Notes: generated by a model not told the origin, from the sequence alone. A stretch of DNA of 64,000 bases from Apostichopus japonicus (GCF_037975245.1 NC_092561.1:15693001-15757000), one strand, 5' to 3'. Positions 12,401 through 25,445 are shown, numbered from the stretch's first letter. A program made the numbers and translations.

Positions 12401-12460
12401 TCAGTCTGTGTTCTATCAGTACAAAGATGTAATGAAGCACGGACTACAAGAAACCGCACG

Positions 12461-12466
12461 TTATAA
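12461..12466 (-). promoter_or_regulatory. H3 TATA-like box
   Basis: TTATAA, 67-72 bp upstream of the H3 ATG, in the context GCTTATAACG on the H3 strand. It occurs at the same offset in every unit. Confidence 0.6.
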
Positions 12467-12521
12467 GCAGCTCCCCTCAAACAACCCGCTAATCGCGTCA
12501 CTCGACCTGTGCTCGATTCTG

Positions 12522-12526
12522 ATTGG
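12522..12526 (-). promoter_or_regulatory. H3 CCAAT box
   Basis: CCAAT on the H3 strand in GGCCAATCAG, about 55 bp upstream of the TATA-like box, a usual position for NF-Y in histone promoters. Confidence 0.65.
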
Positions 12527-12764
12527 CCGAGTGCGACAGCCGCGAGTCGTTCTGATTAGCTAAGCGGCAATGGCAAATTTCAGCAGCCTAATTTAAGCGA
12601 ACGGTAGTCAAAACTGCTCATGCCGGGCAGGAAAATGGTAGTCACTTTCATAAAGTATCTATTTCTTAGACTTTCTGCCATTTAAAATGACGGAAAATTG
12701 GTGAAAACTCTTATCGAAAACCCTCGAGCTTCGCATTTGACAGTCAGTCAGCAATCCCCAATTG

Positions 12765-12772
12765 TGACGTCA
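12765..12772. promoter_or_regulatory. CRE-like palindrome between H3 and H4
   Basis: TGACGTCA, a full consensus CREB/ATF site, midway in the divergent H3-H4 promoter region. It lies 18 bp before an inverted CCAAT box and is conserved in all units. Confidence 0.5.
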
Positions 12773-12790
12773 TGAACATTACCTTCGTCG

Positions 12791-12795
12791 ATTGG
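12791..12795 (+). promoter_or_regulatory. inverted CCAAT box, H4 side
   Basis: ATTGG in CGATTGGTCAG, about 275 bp upstream of the H4 TATA-like box. Three bases of it are deleted in unit 8 only. Confidence 0.45.
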
Positions 12796-13070
12796 TCAGA
12801 TTAGGCTAACACAGAGTTAGCGTCAAGTGTAATTTTACGTGTGATATTTTAACGAAATGACAGGGTGAAGCCAATATTCGACCATTCGGGACAAATTTGG
12901 CCTTATCGAATTCACCCCTCACCGATATTTCACCACATAGAACATCACACGACGAACAAGAAACGGCATCAAACTCCGCCGAGCTTCCATTCCCACGGGT
13001 TCTGATGCAGACATCGGGGTAGTTCGCTTACGTCCGTTCAAAACATCGCCTGCTTGACGGGTATCGCTAA

Positions 13071-13075
13071 TATAA
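13071..13075 (+). promoter_or_regulatory. H4 TATA-like box
   Basis: TATAA in CTAATATAATGCC, 68-72 bp upstream of the H4 ATG, the same spacing as the H3 box from its own ATG. Confidence 0.6.
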
Positions 13076-13112
13076 TGCCACACATTGAGGGACTTTCTAC
13101 ATTTTACTGTGA

Positions 13113-13454
<342 letters not shown>

Positions 13455-13493
13455 ATGCATCTTTCCTGTCACGAAGACGAATCGAAATCCAAC

Positions 13494-13509
13494 GGCTCTT
13501 TTAAGGGCC
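13494..13509 (+). promoter_or_regulatory. histone mRNA 3' stem-loop, H4
   Basis: GGCTCT-TTTA-AGGGCC, followed by a purine element CCCAGAGAGAG at 13520-13530 as the likely U7 pairing site. Confidence 0.95.
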
Positions 13510-13533
13510 ATCAAATATCCCCAGAGAGAGTTA

Positions 13534-13571
13534 CTCATTCCTCTCCCTCGAAACATGCAATTCGTCGTCTT
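13534..13571 (+). promoter_or_regulatory. shared distal 3' block, H4 version
   Basis: CTCATTCCTCTCCCTCGAA, then ACATGC and AATTCGTCGTCTT. The first 14 bases are identical to the H2A block. Confidence 0.6.
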
Positions 13572-13701
13572 AATTCTTTTCTTTGTGTGAGTGAATGTAT
13601 GTGTGTGTGTATGTATACGCCAGCATCGGGCAAAATAAGTTATATGCATAGGCAATTTTGCTAGAAATTTCAAAACACCGTAATTGAAATCCACCCCCTC
13701 C

Positions 13702-13903
13702 CTCAAGTGAAGTCCCCCCCCCCTTTAGTAATCCCTACCTAATTGGCTCTCCAGTTCCGACCTCCTGTTTATTTATATAGACAACTTTCCCTAGAAAAAA
13801 AAAAACAAGTGTCTATTCTACAAAACTTCAATATTATCCCCGTAGGACCTCTTGCGAAGGTCGAGCAGGGGTAAACTCCTTTTATTTATACTCAAGTGAA
13901 GTC
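13702..13903 (+). mobile_element. LINE-A 3' fragment with 13 bp target duplication, unit 1
   Basis: CTCAAGTGAAGTC at 13702-13714 and again at 13891-13903 flanks a 176 bp insert. The insert matches the 3' UTR of the LINE in the unit 4 H3 gene: CCTTTAGT, CCTACCTAATTGGCT, CCGACCTCCTGT, GACAACTTTCCCTAG, an A run, GTGTCTATTCTAC, the GTAGGACCTCTTGCGA hairpin and GGGGTAAA. About 60 bp between CCTCCTGT and TAGACAAC are missing relative to the young copy. It is therefore a severely 5'-truncated older insertion of the same family, now in every unit. Confidence 0.88.
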
Positions 13904-14504
13904 GGTTATTATACGTAATAAAATTCTGCAACAACCCCCAGTTCACCAATACAGCAAACCAGTGAAGTTCTAAGACATACGACCCAACAAGCAAGACAAT
14001 ACGAACTTCCCCCACCCCTCCACCCCCCTCCCGAATCGCTACTTGTCCATTGAACACAATGCATGCACGACTGTACCGTTACACGATTAGTCCCAAATGT
14101 GAGACAACATATCATTTGAAAATGCGCCCTTTTTTACCACTGCCAGAACAGTTTCCCTTGCCTCGGGCATTTTATTTGGCTCACGCGGTAGATCACTGGT
14201 AATGTGAGCCGAGGAAGTTACTTTTCCAAGCTCGTTCCCTTCGCTAGGCTTGGCGAGTCGATTACGTAACACGCATGCTATTGTTCCAGACTAATTAGCT
14301 AGAAAGGTGCAGAAGTTGACAGTGGCGAAAAATGAACGTCAGTCTTACTAAAGAGCGGATTTTCATATGTGGCTATGTCGCGATCATCGCAAGTGAAACT
14401 ATTGAGTGTTTGTGTGTGGTGGGGGAGGACCTAGAGGTTATTTATCGTTATTGTTGGATTTATTATGGATTATTATGGATTCTAATACCTGCCTGTCTTG
14501 TCTC
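13904..14504. other. H4-H2B spacer, middle part
   Basis: Non-coding. It contains C-rich tracts near 14008-14036 and the reverse member of the dispersed element pair at 14135-14310. The open frames across 13909-14272 have no family features. Confidence 0.7.
14135..14310 (-). repeat. dispersed element, reverse member
   Basis: Its reverse complement aligns in order with 11370-11532. It contains an extra hairpin GGCTCAC / GTGAGCC at 14178-14184 and 14204-14210 that the forward member lacks. Confidence 0.7.
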
Positions 14505-15226
14505 CTTACACCGTACAAACCTAGCAGAACCCTACGGTCATCATCGCAGGAATTGCTCAAGGAGAAGAGAACAAGATGCAAGACCGGCGACAGAGCCTTC
14601 TCAGTCAGCGCTCCCAGAATGCCTATACCGAACTCTGTGAGTGTATGCATTTCTCTTACCACTTTTAAAAACTGCTTTGAAAGCATATTATGTTCGACTC
14701 GCTTTTACTGTGTGATTGACTGTGTTTTAACTGTCATTGTGCATAGATACTACGTTTGGAACTAGTTACTTAATTCTGAACATTTGATTTTTTTAAATAT
14801 TTATCTTTCATTTATTTAGTACGTTTAGACTCTATTTTGTATCGTTTAGTATTGGGTATTTGATCTGTTTTAGGATTTTGTAATAATTCTCATACTGTAA
14901 TGTTTTTTTTTTTTTGTAATTTAAAAATTTTCATTTATTTACTACGTTTAGGGCTCTATTTTGTATCGTTTAGTATTTAGGCTTTTACAATAATTCTCTT
15001 ACTGTACTATAGTTCCTCATACTTATATATATTTAAACCTGGACTATGATTGAATCTATTTACATGCTTCTGAAATTGTTTTGGAGTATATGCGTTTTAG
15101 TATCGTTTAGTACGGGTGTGTTTTTTTTATATTGTTGCCTTTGGCTTTTACTTTTTTTCTCTTTTTTTTGCGCAGCTTTGCTGATTATGCGCTATATAAA
15201 TATCACTTATTAATATTATTATTATC
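14505..15226 (+). mobile_element. LINE-B (CR1/L2-like) 3' fragment, unit 1
   Basis: The translation at 14505-14705 reads LTPYKPSRTLRSSSQ..., KTGDRAFSVSAPR and, after a degraded stretch, LTTFKNCFES. This is the recurrent C-terminal end of CR1/L2-type LINE polyproteins (RSLRSSSQ... GDRAFSVAAPRLWN... STFK). A 3' UTR follows with a ~120 bp internal direct repeat (14811 and 14932) and a tail GCGCAGC...GCGCTATATAAATATC ending in ATT repeats, typical of such elements. The LWN core is lost, so it is an old, 5'-truncated, dead copy. I did not find its target duplication. Confidence 0.72.
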
Positions 15227-15317
15227 GATAAATGGGCCCCAGAACGTGATCAACTACACGGTCAATGGCTTGAGAGTAACAGGTACATATGATACAATGT
15301 AAGATTACTTAAAATAA

Positions 15318-15352
15318 GAGACAACGAAACTGCATGTTTGAGGAGGGGGAGA
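15318..15352 (-). promoter_or_regulatory. shared distal 3' block, H2B version
   Basis: On the H2B strand: TCTCCCCCTCCTCAAACATGC followed at short distance by TCGTTGTCTC, matching the other three genes. Confidence 0.6.
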
Positions 15353-15380
15353 TAAGTCTGCCGTTTCTGGAATATAGGAT

Positions 15381-15396
15381 GGCCCTTAAAAGAGCC
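15381..15396 (-). promoter_or_regulatory. histone mRNA 3' stem-loop, H2B
   Basis: The same hairpin on the minus strand, 35 nt after the H2B stop. The downstream purine element is CCAGAAACGGCAGA. Confidence 0.95.
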
Positions 15397-15431
15397 GTTG
15401 GATGTCGAGCCTTCTACACGAGAAGAACAAT

Positions 15432-15803
15432 CTACTTGGAGGTGGTGTACTTGGTGACAGCCTTGGTACCCTCTGAGACGGCATGCTTGGCGAGCTCACC
15501 AGGCAGCAACAGTCTGACGGCGGTCTGGACCTCCCGACTGGTGATGGTGGACTTCCTGTTGTAGTGGGCCAAACGGGAAGCTTCGGCGGCGATACGCTCG
15601 AAGATGTCGTTCACGAAGCTGTTCATGATAGACATAGCACGGCTAGAGATACCGGTGTCTGGGTGGACCTGCTTCATGACTTTGTAGATGTAGATACTGT
15701 AAGTCTCACGCCTGGTCCTTCGCCTCTTCTTGTCTCCTGGGTTGCGAGGTGCCTTGGACTTGGCGGCCTTCTTTGCTCCCTTTCCTGCAGCTTTTGGTGC
15801 CAT
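15432..15803 (-). CDS. histone H2B, unit 1
   Basis: Core histone H2B, dimer partner of H2A. The frame is complete and intronless at 123 codons. The basic tail ([17 protein letters not shown]...) leads into [27 protein letters not shown], the start of the histone fold. The fold ends [15 protein letters not shown] and the protein ends [11 protein letters not shown], where the ubiquitination-site lysine is the K of VTKYT. There are no SPKK-type repeats, so it is not a sperm-specific H2B. It diverges from H2A, sharing a 364 bp promoter region. A TATA-like CATAAATAC (plus-strand GTATTTATG, 15878-15886) lies upstream of its ATG. Confidence 0.98.
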   Translation of the reverse strand: MAPKAAGKGAKKAAKSKAPRNPGDKKRRRTRRETYSIYIYKVMKQVHPDTGISSRAMSIMNSFVNDIFERIAAEASRLAHYNRKSTITSREVQTAVRLLLPGELAKHAVSEGTKAVTKYTTSK

Positions 15804-15877
15804 TTTGGACGTGAAGTTTTCGTTGCGATACGGTAAGTAAAGCGATGAATGAATGAGTGTCCTCCACGCTGCGAAAT

Positions 15878-15886
15878 GTATTTATG
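15878..15886 (-). promoter_or_regulatory. H2B TATA-like box
   Basis: CATAAATAC on the H2B strand, 75-83 bp upstream of the ATG. Confidence 0.6.
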
Positions 15887-15973
15887 ACAGATTTGATATC
15901 ACTTCAGCGAAGCAGAAAAACTTCCCATATTGACAAAGCACGTGCTATGCATTGCACAGCACACACGAGCTGG

Positions 15974-15978
15974 CCAAT
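15974..15978 (+). promoter_or_regulatory. CCAAT box between H2B and H2A
   Basis: CCAAT in CTGGCCAATCACAATG, near the middle of the divergent H2B-H2A region and able to serve either gene. It lies 88 bp from the H2B TATA-like box and 73 bp from the H2A one. Confidence 0.6.
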
Positions 15979-16050
15979 CACAATGCGGAAGCTTTTCTTA
16001 ATTCTTTCACGCATTGTACGATCAGGGCAAAGGGTGGCATAGAATCCCCT

Positions 16051-16056
16051 CATAAG
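16051..16056 (+). promoter_or_regulatory. possible H2A TATA-like box
   Basis: CATAAG in CCTCATAAGGGC, about 112 bp before the H2A ATG. It is a weak match. A GCAAAT word at 16112-16117 (AGGCAAATC) resembles an octamer but differs by one base. Confidence 0.4.
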
Positions 16057-16167
16057 GGCACTGTGCTGTAGCTTTAGAGTCCGGACTACTTGAATGAGAG
16101 CTTTCCGGCAGGCAAATCATTTCTTTGATTCGTTTCAAGTCGAAAACATACCCAAATTTACTTCATC

Positions 16168-16548
16168 ATGACTGGCAGGGGCAAAGGTGGTAAGGCCAGG
16201 GCAAAGGCCAAGAGTCGATCTGCAAGAGCAGGGCTTCAATTCCCAGTAGGTCGTGTACACAGGTTCCTGCGAAGAGGAAATTACGCCCAGAGGATCGGCG
16301 CTGGCGCACCCGTCTACCTGGCTGCCGTACTAGAGTACCTCGCCGCCGAGATCTTGGAATTGGCCGGTAACGCTGCACGTGACAACAAGAAGACCAGGAT
16401 CATCCCCCGTCATCTCCAACTCGCCATCCGAAACGACGAGGAGTTGAACAAACTCTTGAGCGGAGTCACCATCGCCCAGGGAGGTGTTCTTCCAAACATC
16501 CAGGCTGTCCTTCTACCCAAGAAGACATCCGGAGGCAAGAAGGCTTAA
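16168..16548 (+). CDS. histone H2A, first intact copy
   Basis: Core histone H2A, dimer partner of H2B. The frame is complete and intronless at 126 codons, beginning [22 protein letters not shown]. The fold contains AGLQFPVGR and [10 protein letters not shown], and the acidic-patch residues are kept ([17 protein letters not shown]). The C-terminus KKTSGGKKA has no SQ motif, so it is canonical H2A and not H2A.X or H2A.Z. Thr replaces the more usual Ser at residue 1. Start: first ATG after the divergent promoter, context TCATCATGACT. The 3' stem-loop is at 16587-16602 with purine element CAGAAAGATA 12 nt beyond. Confidence 0.98.
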   Translation: MTGRGKGGKARAKAKSRSARAGLQFPVGRVHRFLRRGNYAQRIGAGAPVYLAAVLEYLAAEILELAGNAARDNKKTRIIPRHLQLAIRNDEELNKLLSGVTIAQGGVLPNIQAVLLPKKTSGGKKA

Positions 16549-17453
16549 AGGGGAGGTTGCATTGCAATCGCCCATCGATTACCAACGGCTCTTTTAAGGG
16601 CCATCAAATCACCCAGAAAGATATACTCATTCCTCTCCTCAAACATGCTTGCGTCAGTGTCTTATTTCTCCTTTTAAGTTAGATGTATCAGCTAGCTGCA
16701 ACCCCAATAATCGTGGGGCTTCGGACCCTCAGCCAAAAACCAAAGGTCAGAAACCCCAAGATTTGATTGAAAACTCCTGCTGGACAGAAAACTAACATCC
16801 CATAAAAAAAAAAAAAAAATAAAGAAAATATATATAATGTATGTAGGGAACTTTTCACATGATTTTGGCCGCAGGTTTTATGAATTAAGTATTTAGCAAG
16901 AGATCTTGGATTAGGGGATAAAGGGAACTTTATTATTATTATTATTATGAATAATTTTTGTAACTTTTTGGGTTTGAAATAAAAATAGATATTGTGTTTG
17001 GCTGCTTCAATGAGCTTACTGGTAGCAATGCATCTGGGGGTGTTAAGTCAGATCCTAAGGGCTTTGTTATTAATAGTCTTAGAAATTTGAAACTTGTAAC
17101 AACTAACGAGGCATATACTACCGCAAGTATTAATCGTTTCGCACCTTTCAATGTTATTAAGTCTGGAAATTTTTGTCGGTGTGTTACGTAATCAATTCGC
17201 AAAGCCAAGCCGAGGGAACGAGCATCAGCTCAAATTTTCCCCCGATCTACTGCGAGAGCCTATTGAAATGCCCGAGGCAGGTAAACTGTTATGGCAGTGG
17301 TATTAAATTTAAGATCCGTGCTTTGAACGATAGAGATATTACTACGTTTTTAAGATTTACTTCTCTTGTATTGGAGATCGTTAACATACACGCTGATGTG
17401 TGTCAACCCATGTTAACACGCTTATAATACAAAGGCGATTAGGATAGAGGATC

Positions 17454-17485
<32 letters not shown>

Positions 17486-17754
17486 GATTAGGGGTTATGA
17501 TTATGAGTTAGGGATAAGCTCACTTTGATTATTTATTAGTGAATTGCATCATGCACGAAGGGAATCACCAACCACCCAGCATAGAAGTAATAATAACAAT
17601 AATAATGATAATCATTTAAAAAATAATAATAATAATAATAATGAGACGACAAGTTGCATGTTCGGAGGGAGAGAAAAATCTGCTCTAACTGGTAGATATG
17701 ATGGCCCTTAAAAGAGCCGTTGGTTTTCGAGAATCCGTCGGAGACAGATACGAT

Positions 17755-18171
<417 letters not shown>

Positions 18172-18883
18172 TCAGTCTGTGTTCTATCAGTACAAAGATG
18201 TAATGAAGCACGGACTACAAGAAACCGCACGTTATAAGCAGCTCCCCTCAAACAACCCGCTAATCGCGTCACTCGACCTGTGCTCGATTCTGATTGGCCG
18301 AGTGCGACAGCCGCGAGTCGTTCTGATTAGCTAAGCGGCAATGGCAAATTTCAGCAGCCTAATTTAAGCGAACGGTAGTCAAAACTGCTCATGCCGGGCA
18401 GGAAAATGGTAGTCACTTTCATAAAGTATCTATTTCTTAGACTTTCTGCCATTTAAAATGACGGAAAATTGGTGAAAACTCTTATCGAAAACCCTCGAGC
18501 TTCGCATTTGACAGTCAGTCAGCAATCCCCAATTGTGACGTCATGAACATTACCTTCGTCGATTGGTCAGATTAGGCTAACACAGAGTTAGCGTCAAGTG
18601 TAATTTTACGTGTGATATTTTAACGAAATGACAGGGTGAAGCCAATATTCGACCATTCGGGACAAATTTGGCCTTATCGAATTCACCCCTCACCGATATT
18701 TCACCACATAGAACATCACACGACGAACAAGAAACGGCATCAAACTCCGCCGAGCTTCCATTCCCACGGGTTCTGATGCAGACATCGGGGTAGTTCGCTT
18801 ACGTCCGTTCAAAACATCGCCTGCTTGACGGGTATCGCTAATATAATGCCACACATTGAGGGACTTTCTACATTTTACTGTGA

Positions 18884-19225
<342 letters not shown>

Positions 19226-19472
19226 ATGCATCTTTCCTGTCACGAAGACGAATCGAAATCCAACGGCTCTTTTAAGGGCCATCAAATATCCCCAGAGAGA
19301 GTTACTCATTCCTCTCCCTCGAAACATGCAATTCGTCGTCTTAATTCTTTTCTTTGTGTGAGTGAATGTATGTGTGTGTGTATGTATACGCCAGCATCGG
19401 GCAAAATAAGTTATATGCATAGGCAATTTTGCTAGAAATTTCAAAACACCGTAATTGAAATCCACCCCCTCC

Positions 19473-19674
19473 CTCAAGTGAAGTCCCCCCCCCCTTTAGT
19501 AATCCCTACCTAATTGGCTCTCCAGTTCCGACCTCCTGTTTATTTATATAGACAACTTTCCCTAGAAAAAAAAAAACAAGTGTCTATTCTACAAAACTTC
19601 AATATTATCCCCGTAGGACCTCTTGCGAAGGTCGAGCAGGGGTAAACTCCTTTTATTTATACTCAAGTGAAGTC
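19473..19674 (+). mobile_element. LINE-A 3' fragment, unit 2
   Basis: 13 bp duplications at 19473-19485 and 19662-19674 bound the same truncated insert at the same site as unit 1, so it is one ancestral insertion spread by array homogenisation. Confidence 0.87.
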
Positions 19675-20275
19675 GGTTATTATACGTAATAAAATTCTGC
19701 AACAACCCCCAGTTCACCAATACAGCAAACCAGTGAAGTTCTAAGACATACGACCCAACAAGCAAGACAATACGAACTTCCCCCACCCCTCCACCCCCCT
19801 CCCGAATCGCTACTTGTCCATTGAACACAATGCATGCACGACTGTACCGTTACACGATTAGTCCCAAATGTGAGACAACATATCATTTGAAAATGCGCCC
19901 TTTTTTACCACTGCCAGAACAGTTTCCCTTGCCTCGGGCATTTTATTTGGCTCACGCGGTAGATCACTGGTAATGTGAGCCGAGGAAGTTACTTTTCCAA
20001 GCTCGTTCCCTTCGCTAGGCTTGGCGAGTCGATTACGTAACACGCATGCTATTGTTCCAGACTAATTAGCTAGAAAGGTGCAGAAGTTGACAGTGGCGAA
20101 AAATGAACGTCAGTCTTACTAAAGAGCGGATTTTCATATGTGGCTATGTCGCGATCATCGCAAGTGAAACTATTGAGTGTTTGTGTGTGGTGGGGGAGGA
20201 CCTAGAGGTTATTTATCGTTATTGTTGGATTTATTATGGATTATTATGGATTCTAATACCTGCCTGTCTTGTCTC

Positions 20276-20996
20276 CTTACACCGTACAAACCTAGCAGAA
20301 CCCTACGGTCATCATCGCAGGAATTGCTCAAGGAGAAGAGAACAAGATGCAAGACCGGCGACAGAGCCTTCTCAGTCAGCGCTCCCAGAATGCCTATACC
20401 GAACTCTGTGAGTGTATGCATTTCTCTTACCACTTTTAAAAACTGCTTTGAAAGCATATTATGTTCGACTCGCTTTTACTGTGTGATTGACTGTGTTTTA
20501 ACTGTCATTGTGCATAGATACTACGTTTGGAACTAGTTACTTAATTCTGAACATTTGATTTTTTTAAATATTTATCTTTCATTTATTTAGTACGTTTAGA
20601 CTCTATTTTGTATCGTTTAGTATTGGGTATTTGATCTGTTTTAGGATTTTGTAATAATTCTCATACTGTAATGTTTTTTTTTTTTGTAATTTAAAAATTT
20701 TCATTTATTTACTACGTTTAGGGCTCTATTTTGTATCGTTTAGTATTTAGGCTTTTACAATAATTCTCTTACTGTACTATAGTTCCTCATACTTATATAT
20801 ATTTAAACCTGGACTATGATTGAATCTATTTACATGCTTCTGAAATTGTTTTGGAGTATATGCGTTTTAGTATCGTTTAGTACGGGTGTGTTTTTTTTAT
20901 ATTGTTGCCTTTGGCTTTTACTTTTTTTCTCTTTTTTTTGCGCAGCTTTGCTGATTATGCGCTATATAAATATCACTTATTAATATTATTATTATC
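20276..20996 (+). mobile_element. LINE-B 3' fragment, unit 2
   Basis: Same coding remnant and GCGCTATATAAATATC tail as in unit 1. Confidence 0.7.
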
Positions 20997-21201
20997 GATA
21001 AATGGGCCCCAGAACGTGATCAACTACACGGTCAATGGCTTGAGAGTAACAGGTACATATGATACAATGTAAGATTACTTAAAATAAGAGACAACGAAAC
21101 TGCATGTTTGAGGAGGGGGAGATAAGTCTGCCGTTTCTGGAATATAGGATGGCCCTTAAAAGAGCCGTTGGATGTCGAGCCTTCTACACGAGAAGAACAA
21201 T

Positions 21202-21573
21202 CTACTTGGAGGTGGTGTACTTGGTGACAGCCTTGGTACCCTCTGAGACGGCATGCTTGGCGAGCTCACCAGGCAGCAACAGTCTGACGGCGGTCTGGAC
21301 CTCCCGACTGGTGATGGTGGACTTCCTGTTGTAGTGGGCCAAACGGGAAGCTTCGGCGGCGATACGCTCGAAGATGTCGTTCACGAAGCTGTTCATGATA
21401 GACATAGCACGGCTAGAGATACCGGTGTCTGGGTGGACCTGCTTCATGACTTTGTAGATGTAGATACTGTAAGTCTCACGCCTGGTCCTTCGCCTCTTCT
21501 TGTCTCCTGGGTTGCGAGGTGCCTTGGACTTGGCGGCCTTCTTTGCTCCCTTTCCTGCAGCTTTTGGTGCCAT
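21202..21573 (-). CDS. histone H2B, unit 2
   Basis: Intact, identical in protein to unit 1. Stem-loop at 21151-21166. Divergent from the H2A at 21938. Confidence 0.98.
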   Translation of the reverse strand: MAPKAAGKGAKKAAKSKAPRNPGDKKRRRTRRETYSIYIYKVMKQVHPDTGISSRAMSIMNSFVNDIFERIAAEASRLAHYNRKSTITSREVQTAVRLLLPGELAKHAVSEGTKAVTKYTTSK

Positions 21574-21937
21574 TTTGGACGTGAAGTTTTCGTTGCGATA
21601 CGGTAAGTAAAGCGATGAATGAATGAGTGTCCTCCACGCTGCGAAATGTATTTATGACAGATTTGATATCACTTCAGCGAAGCAGAAAAACTTCCCATAT
21701 TGACAAAGCACGTGCTATGCATTGCACAGCACACACGAGCTGGCCAATCACAATGCGGAAGCTTTTCTTAATTCTTTCACGCATTGTACGATCAGGGCAA
21801 AGGGTGGCATAGAATCCCCTCATAAGGGCACTGTGCTGTAGCTTTAGAGTCCGGACTACTTGAATGAGAGCTTTCCGGCAGGCAAATCATTTCTTTGATT
21901 CGTTTCAAGTCGAAAACATACCCAAATTTACTTCATC

Positions 21938-22318
21938 ATGACTGGCAGGGGCAAAGGTGGTAAGGCCAGGGCAAAGGCCAAGAGTCGATCTGCAAGAGCA
22001 GGGCTTCAATTCCCAGTAGGTCGTGTACACAGGTTCCTGCGAAGAGGAAATTACGCCCAGAGGATCGGCGCTGGCGCACCCGTCTACCTGGCTGCCGTAC
22101 TAGAGTACCTCGCCGCCGAGATCTTGGAATTGGCCGGTAACGCTGCACGTGACAACAAGAAGACCAGGATCATCCCCCGTCATCTCCAACTCGCCATCCG
22201 AAACGACGAGGAGTTGAACAAACTCTTGAGCGGAGTCACCATCGCCCAGGGAGGTGTTCTTCCAAACATCCAGGCTGTCCTTCTACCCAAGAAGACATCC
22301 GGAGGCAAGAAGGCTTAA
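21938..22318 (+). CDS. histone H2A, second intact copy
   Basis: Intact, identical in protein to the 16168 copy. Stem-loop at 22357-22372. Paired with the H2B ending at 21573. Confidence 0.98.
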   Translation: MTGRGKGGKARAKAKSRSARAGLQFPVGRVHRFLRRGNYAQRIGAGAPVYLAAVLEYLAAEILELAGNAARDNKKTRIIPRHLQLAIRNDEELNKLLSGVTIAQGGVLPNIQAVLLPKKTSGGKKA

Positions 22319-23223
22319 AGGGGAGGTTGCATTGCAATCGCCCATCGATTACCAACGGCTCTTTTAAGGGCCATCAAATCACCCAGAAAGATATACTCAT
22401 TCCTCTCCTCAAACATGCTTGCGTCAGTGTCTTATTTCTCCTTTTAAGTTAGATGTATCAGCTAGCTGCAACCCCAATAATCGTGGGGCTTCGGACCCTC
22501 AGCCAAAAACCAAAGGTCAGAAACCCCAAGATTTGATCGAAAACTCCTGCTGGACAGAAAACTAACATCCCATAAAAAAAAAAAAAAAATAAAGAAAATA
22601 TATATAATGTATGTAGGGAACTTTTCACATGATTTTGGCCGCAGGTTTTATGAATTAAGTATTTAGCAAGAGATCTTGGATTAGGGGATAAAGGGAACTT
22701 TATTATTATTATTATTATGAATAATTTTTGTAACTTTTTGGGTTTGAAATAAAAATAGATATTGTGTTTGGCTGCTTCAATGAGCTTACTGGTAGCAATG
22801 CATCTGGGGGTGTTAAGTCAGATCCTAAGGGCTTTGTTATTAATAGTCTTAGAAATTTGAAACTTGTAACAACTAACGAGGCATATACTACCGCAAGTAT
22901 TAATCGTTTCGCACCTTTCAATGTTATTAAGTCTGGAAATTTTTGTCGGTGTGTTACGTAATCAATTCGCAAAGCCAAGCCGAGGGAACGAGCATCAGCT
23001 CAAATTTTCCCCCGATCTACTGCGAGAGCCTATTGAAATGCCCGAGGCAGGTAAACTGTTATGGCAGTGGTATTAAATTTAAGATCCGTGCTTTGAACGA
23101 TAGAGATATTACTACGTTTTTAAGATTTACTTCTCTTGTATTGGAGATCGTTAACATACACGCTGATGTGTGTCAACCCATGTTAACACGCTTATAATAC
23201 AAAGGCGATTAGGATAGAGGATC

Positions 23224-23255
<32 letters not shown>

Positions 23256-23524
23256 GATTAGGGGTTATGATTATGAGTTAGGGATAAGCTCACTTTGATT
23301 ATTTATTAGTGAATTGCATCATGCACGAAGGGAATCACCAACCACCCAGCATAGAAGTAATAATAACAATAATAATGATAATCATTTAAAAAATAATAAT
23401 AATAATAATAATGAGACGACAAGTTGCATGTTCGGAGGGAGAGAAAAATCTGCTCTAACTGGTAGATATGATGGCCCTTAAAAGAGCCGTTGGTTTTCGA
23501 GAATCCGTCGGAGACAGATACGAT

Positions 23525-23941
<417 letters not shown>

Positions 23942-24653
23942 TCAGTCTGTGTTCTATCAGTACAAAGATGTAATGAAGCACGGACTACAAGAAACCGCAC
24001 GTTATAAGCAGCTCCCCTCAAACAACCCGCTAATCGCGTCACTCGACCTGTGCTCGATTCTGATTGGCCGAGTGCGACAGCCGCGAGTCGTTCTGATTAG
24101 CTAAGCGGCAATGGCAAATTTCAGCAGCCTAATTTAAGCGAACGGTAGTCAAAACTGCTCATGCCGGGCAGGAAAATGGTAGTCACTTTCATAAAGTATC
24201 TATTTCTTAGACTTTCTGCCATTTAAAATGACGGAAAATTGGTGAAAACTCTTATCGAAAACCCTCGAGCTTCGCATTTGACAGTCAGTCAGCAATCCCC
24301 AATTGTGACGTCATGAACATTACCTTCGTCGATTGGTCAGATTAGGCTAACACAGAGTTAGCGTCAAGTGTAATTTTACGTGTGATATTTTAACGAAATG
24401 ACAGGGTGAAGCCAATATTCGACCATTCGGGACAAATTTGGCCTTATCGAATTCACCCCTCACCGATATTTCACCACATAGAACATCACACGACGAACAA
24501 GAAACGGCATCAAACTCCGCCGAGCTTCCATTCCCACGGGTTCTGATGCAGACATCGGGGTAGTTCGCTTACGTCCGTTCAAAACATCGCCTGCTTGACG
24601 GGTATCGCTAATATAATGCCACACATTGAGGGACTTTCTACATTTTACTGTGA

Positions 24654-24995
<342 letters not shown>

Positions 24996-25242
24996 ATGCA
25001 TCTTTCCTGTCACGAAGACGAATCGAAATCCAACGGCTCTTTTAAGGGCCATCAAATATCCCCAGAGAGAGTTACTCATTCCTCTCCCTCGAAACATGCA
25101 ATTCGTCGTCTTAATTCTTTTCTTTGTGTGAGTGAATGTATGTGTGTGTGTATGTATACGCCAGCATCGGGCAAAATAAGTTATATGCATAGGCAATTTT
25201 GCTAGAAATTTCAAAACACCGTAATTGAAATCCACCCCCTCC

Positions 25243-25445
25243 CTCAAGTGAAGTCCCCCCCCCCCTTTAGTAATCCCTACCTAATTGGCTCTCCAGTTCC
25301 GACCTCCTGTTTATTTATATAGACAACTTTCCCTAGAAAAAAAAAAACAAGTGTCTATTCTACAAAACTTCAATATTATCCCCGTAGGACCTCTTGCGAA
25401 GGTCGAGCAGGGGTAAACTCCTTTTATTTATACTCAAGTGAAGTC
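25243..25445 (+). mobile_element. LINE-A 3' fragment, unit 3
   Basis: Duplications at 25243-25255 and 25433-25445. The poly-C run at its 5' end is one base longer than in unit 1. Confidence 0.87.

Noticed and set aside
14332-14640. 102-codon frame in the H4-H2B spacer, considered as a possible H1 remnant
   Set aside because: Not lysine/alanine-rich. The overlapping frame at 14505-14705 has LINE C-terminal motifs, which explains the region.
15483-15836. 117-codon frame antisense to H2B and 70-codon frame antisense to H2A (16166-16378), in all units
   Set aside because: Shadow frames of the histone genes on the opposite strand.
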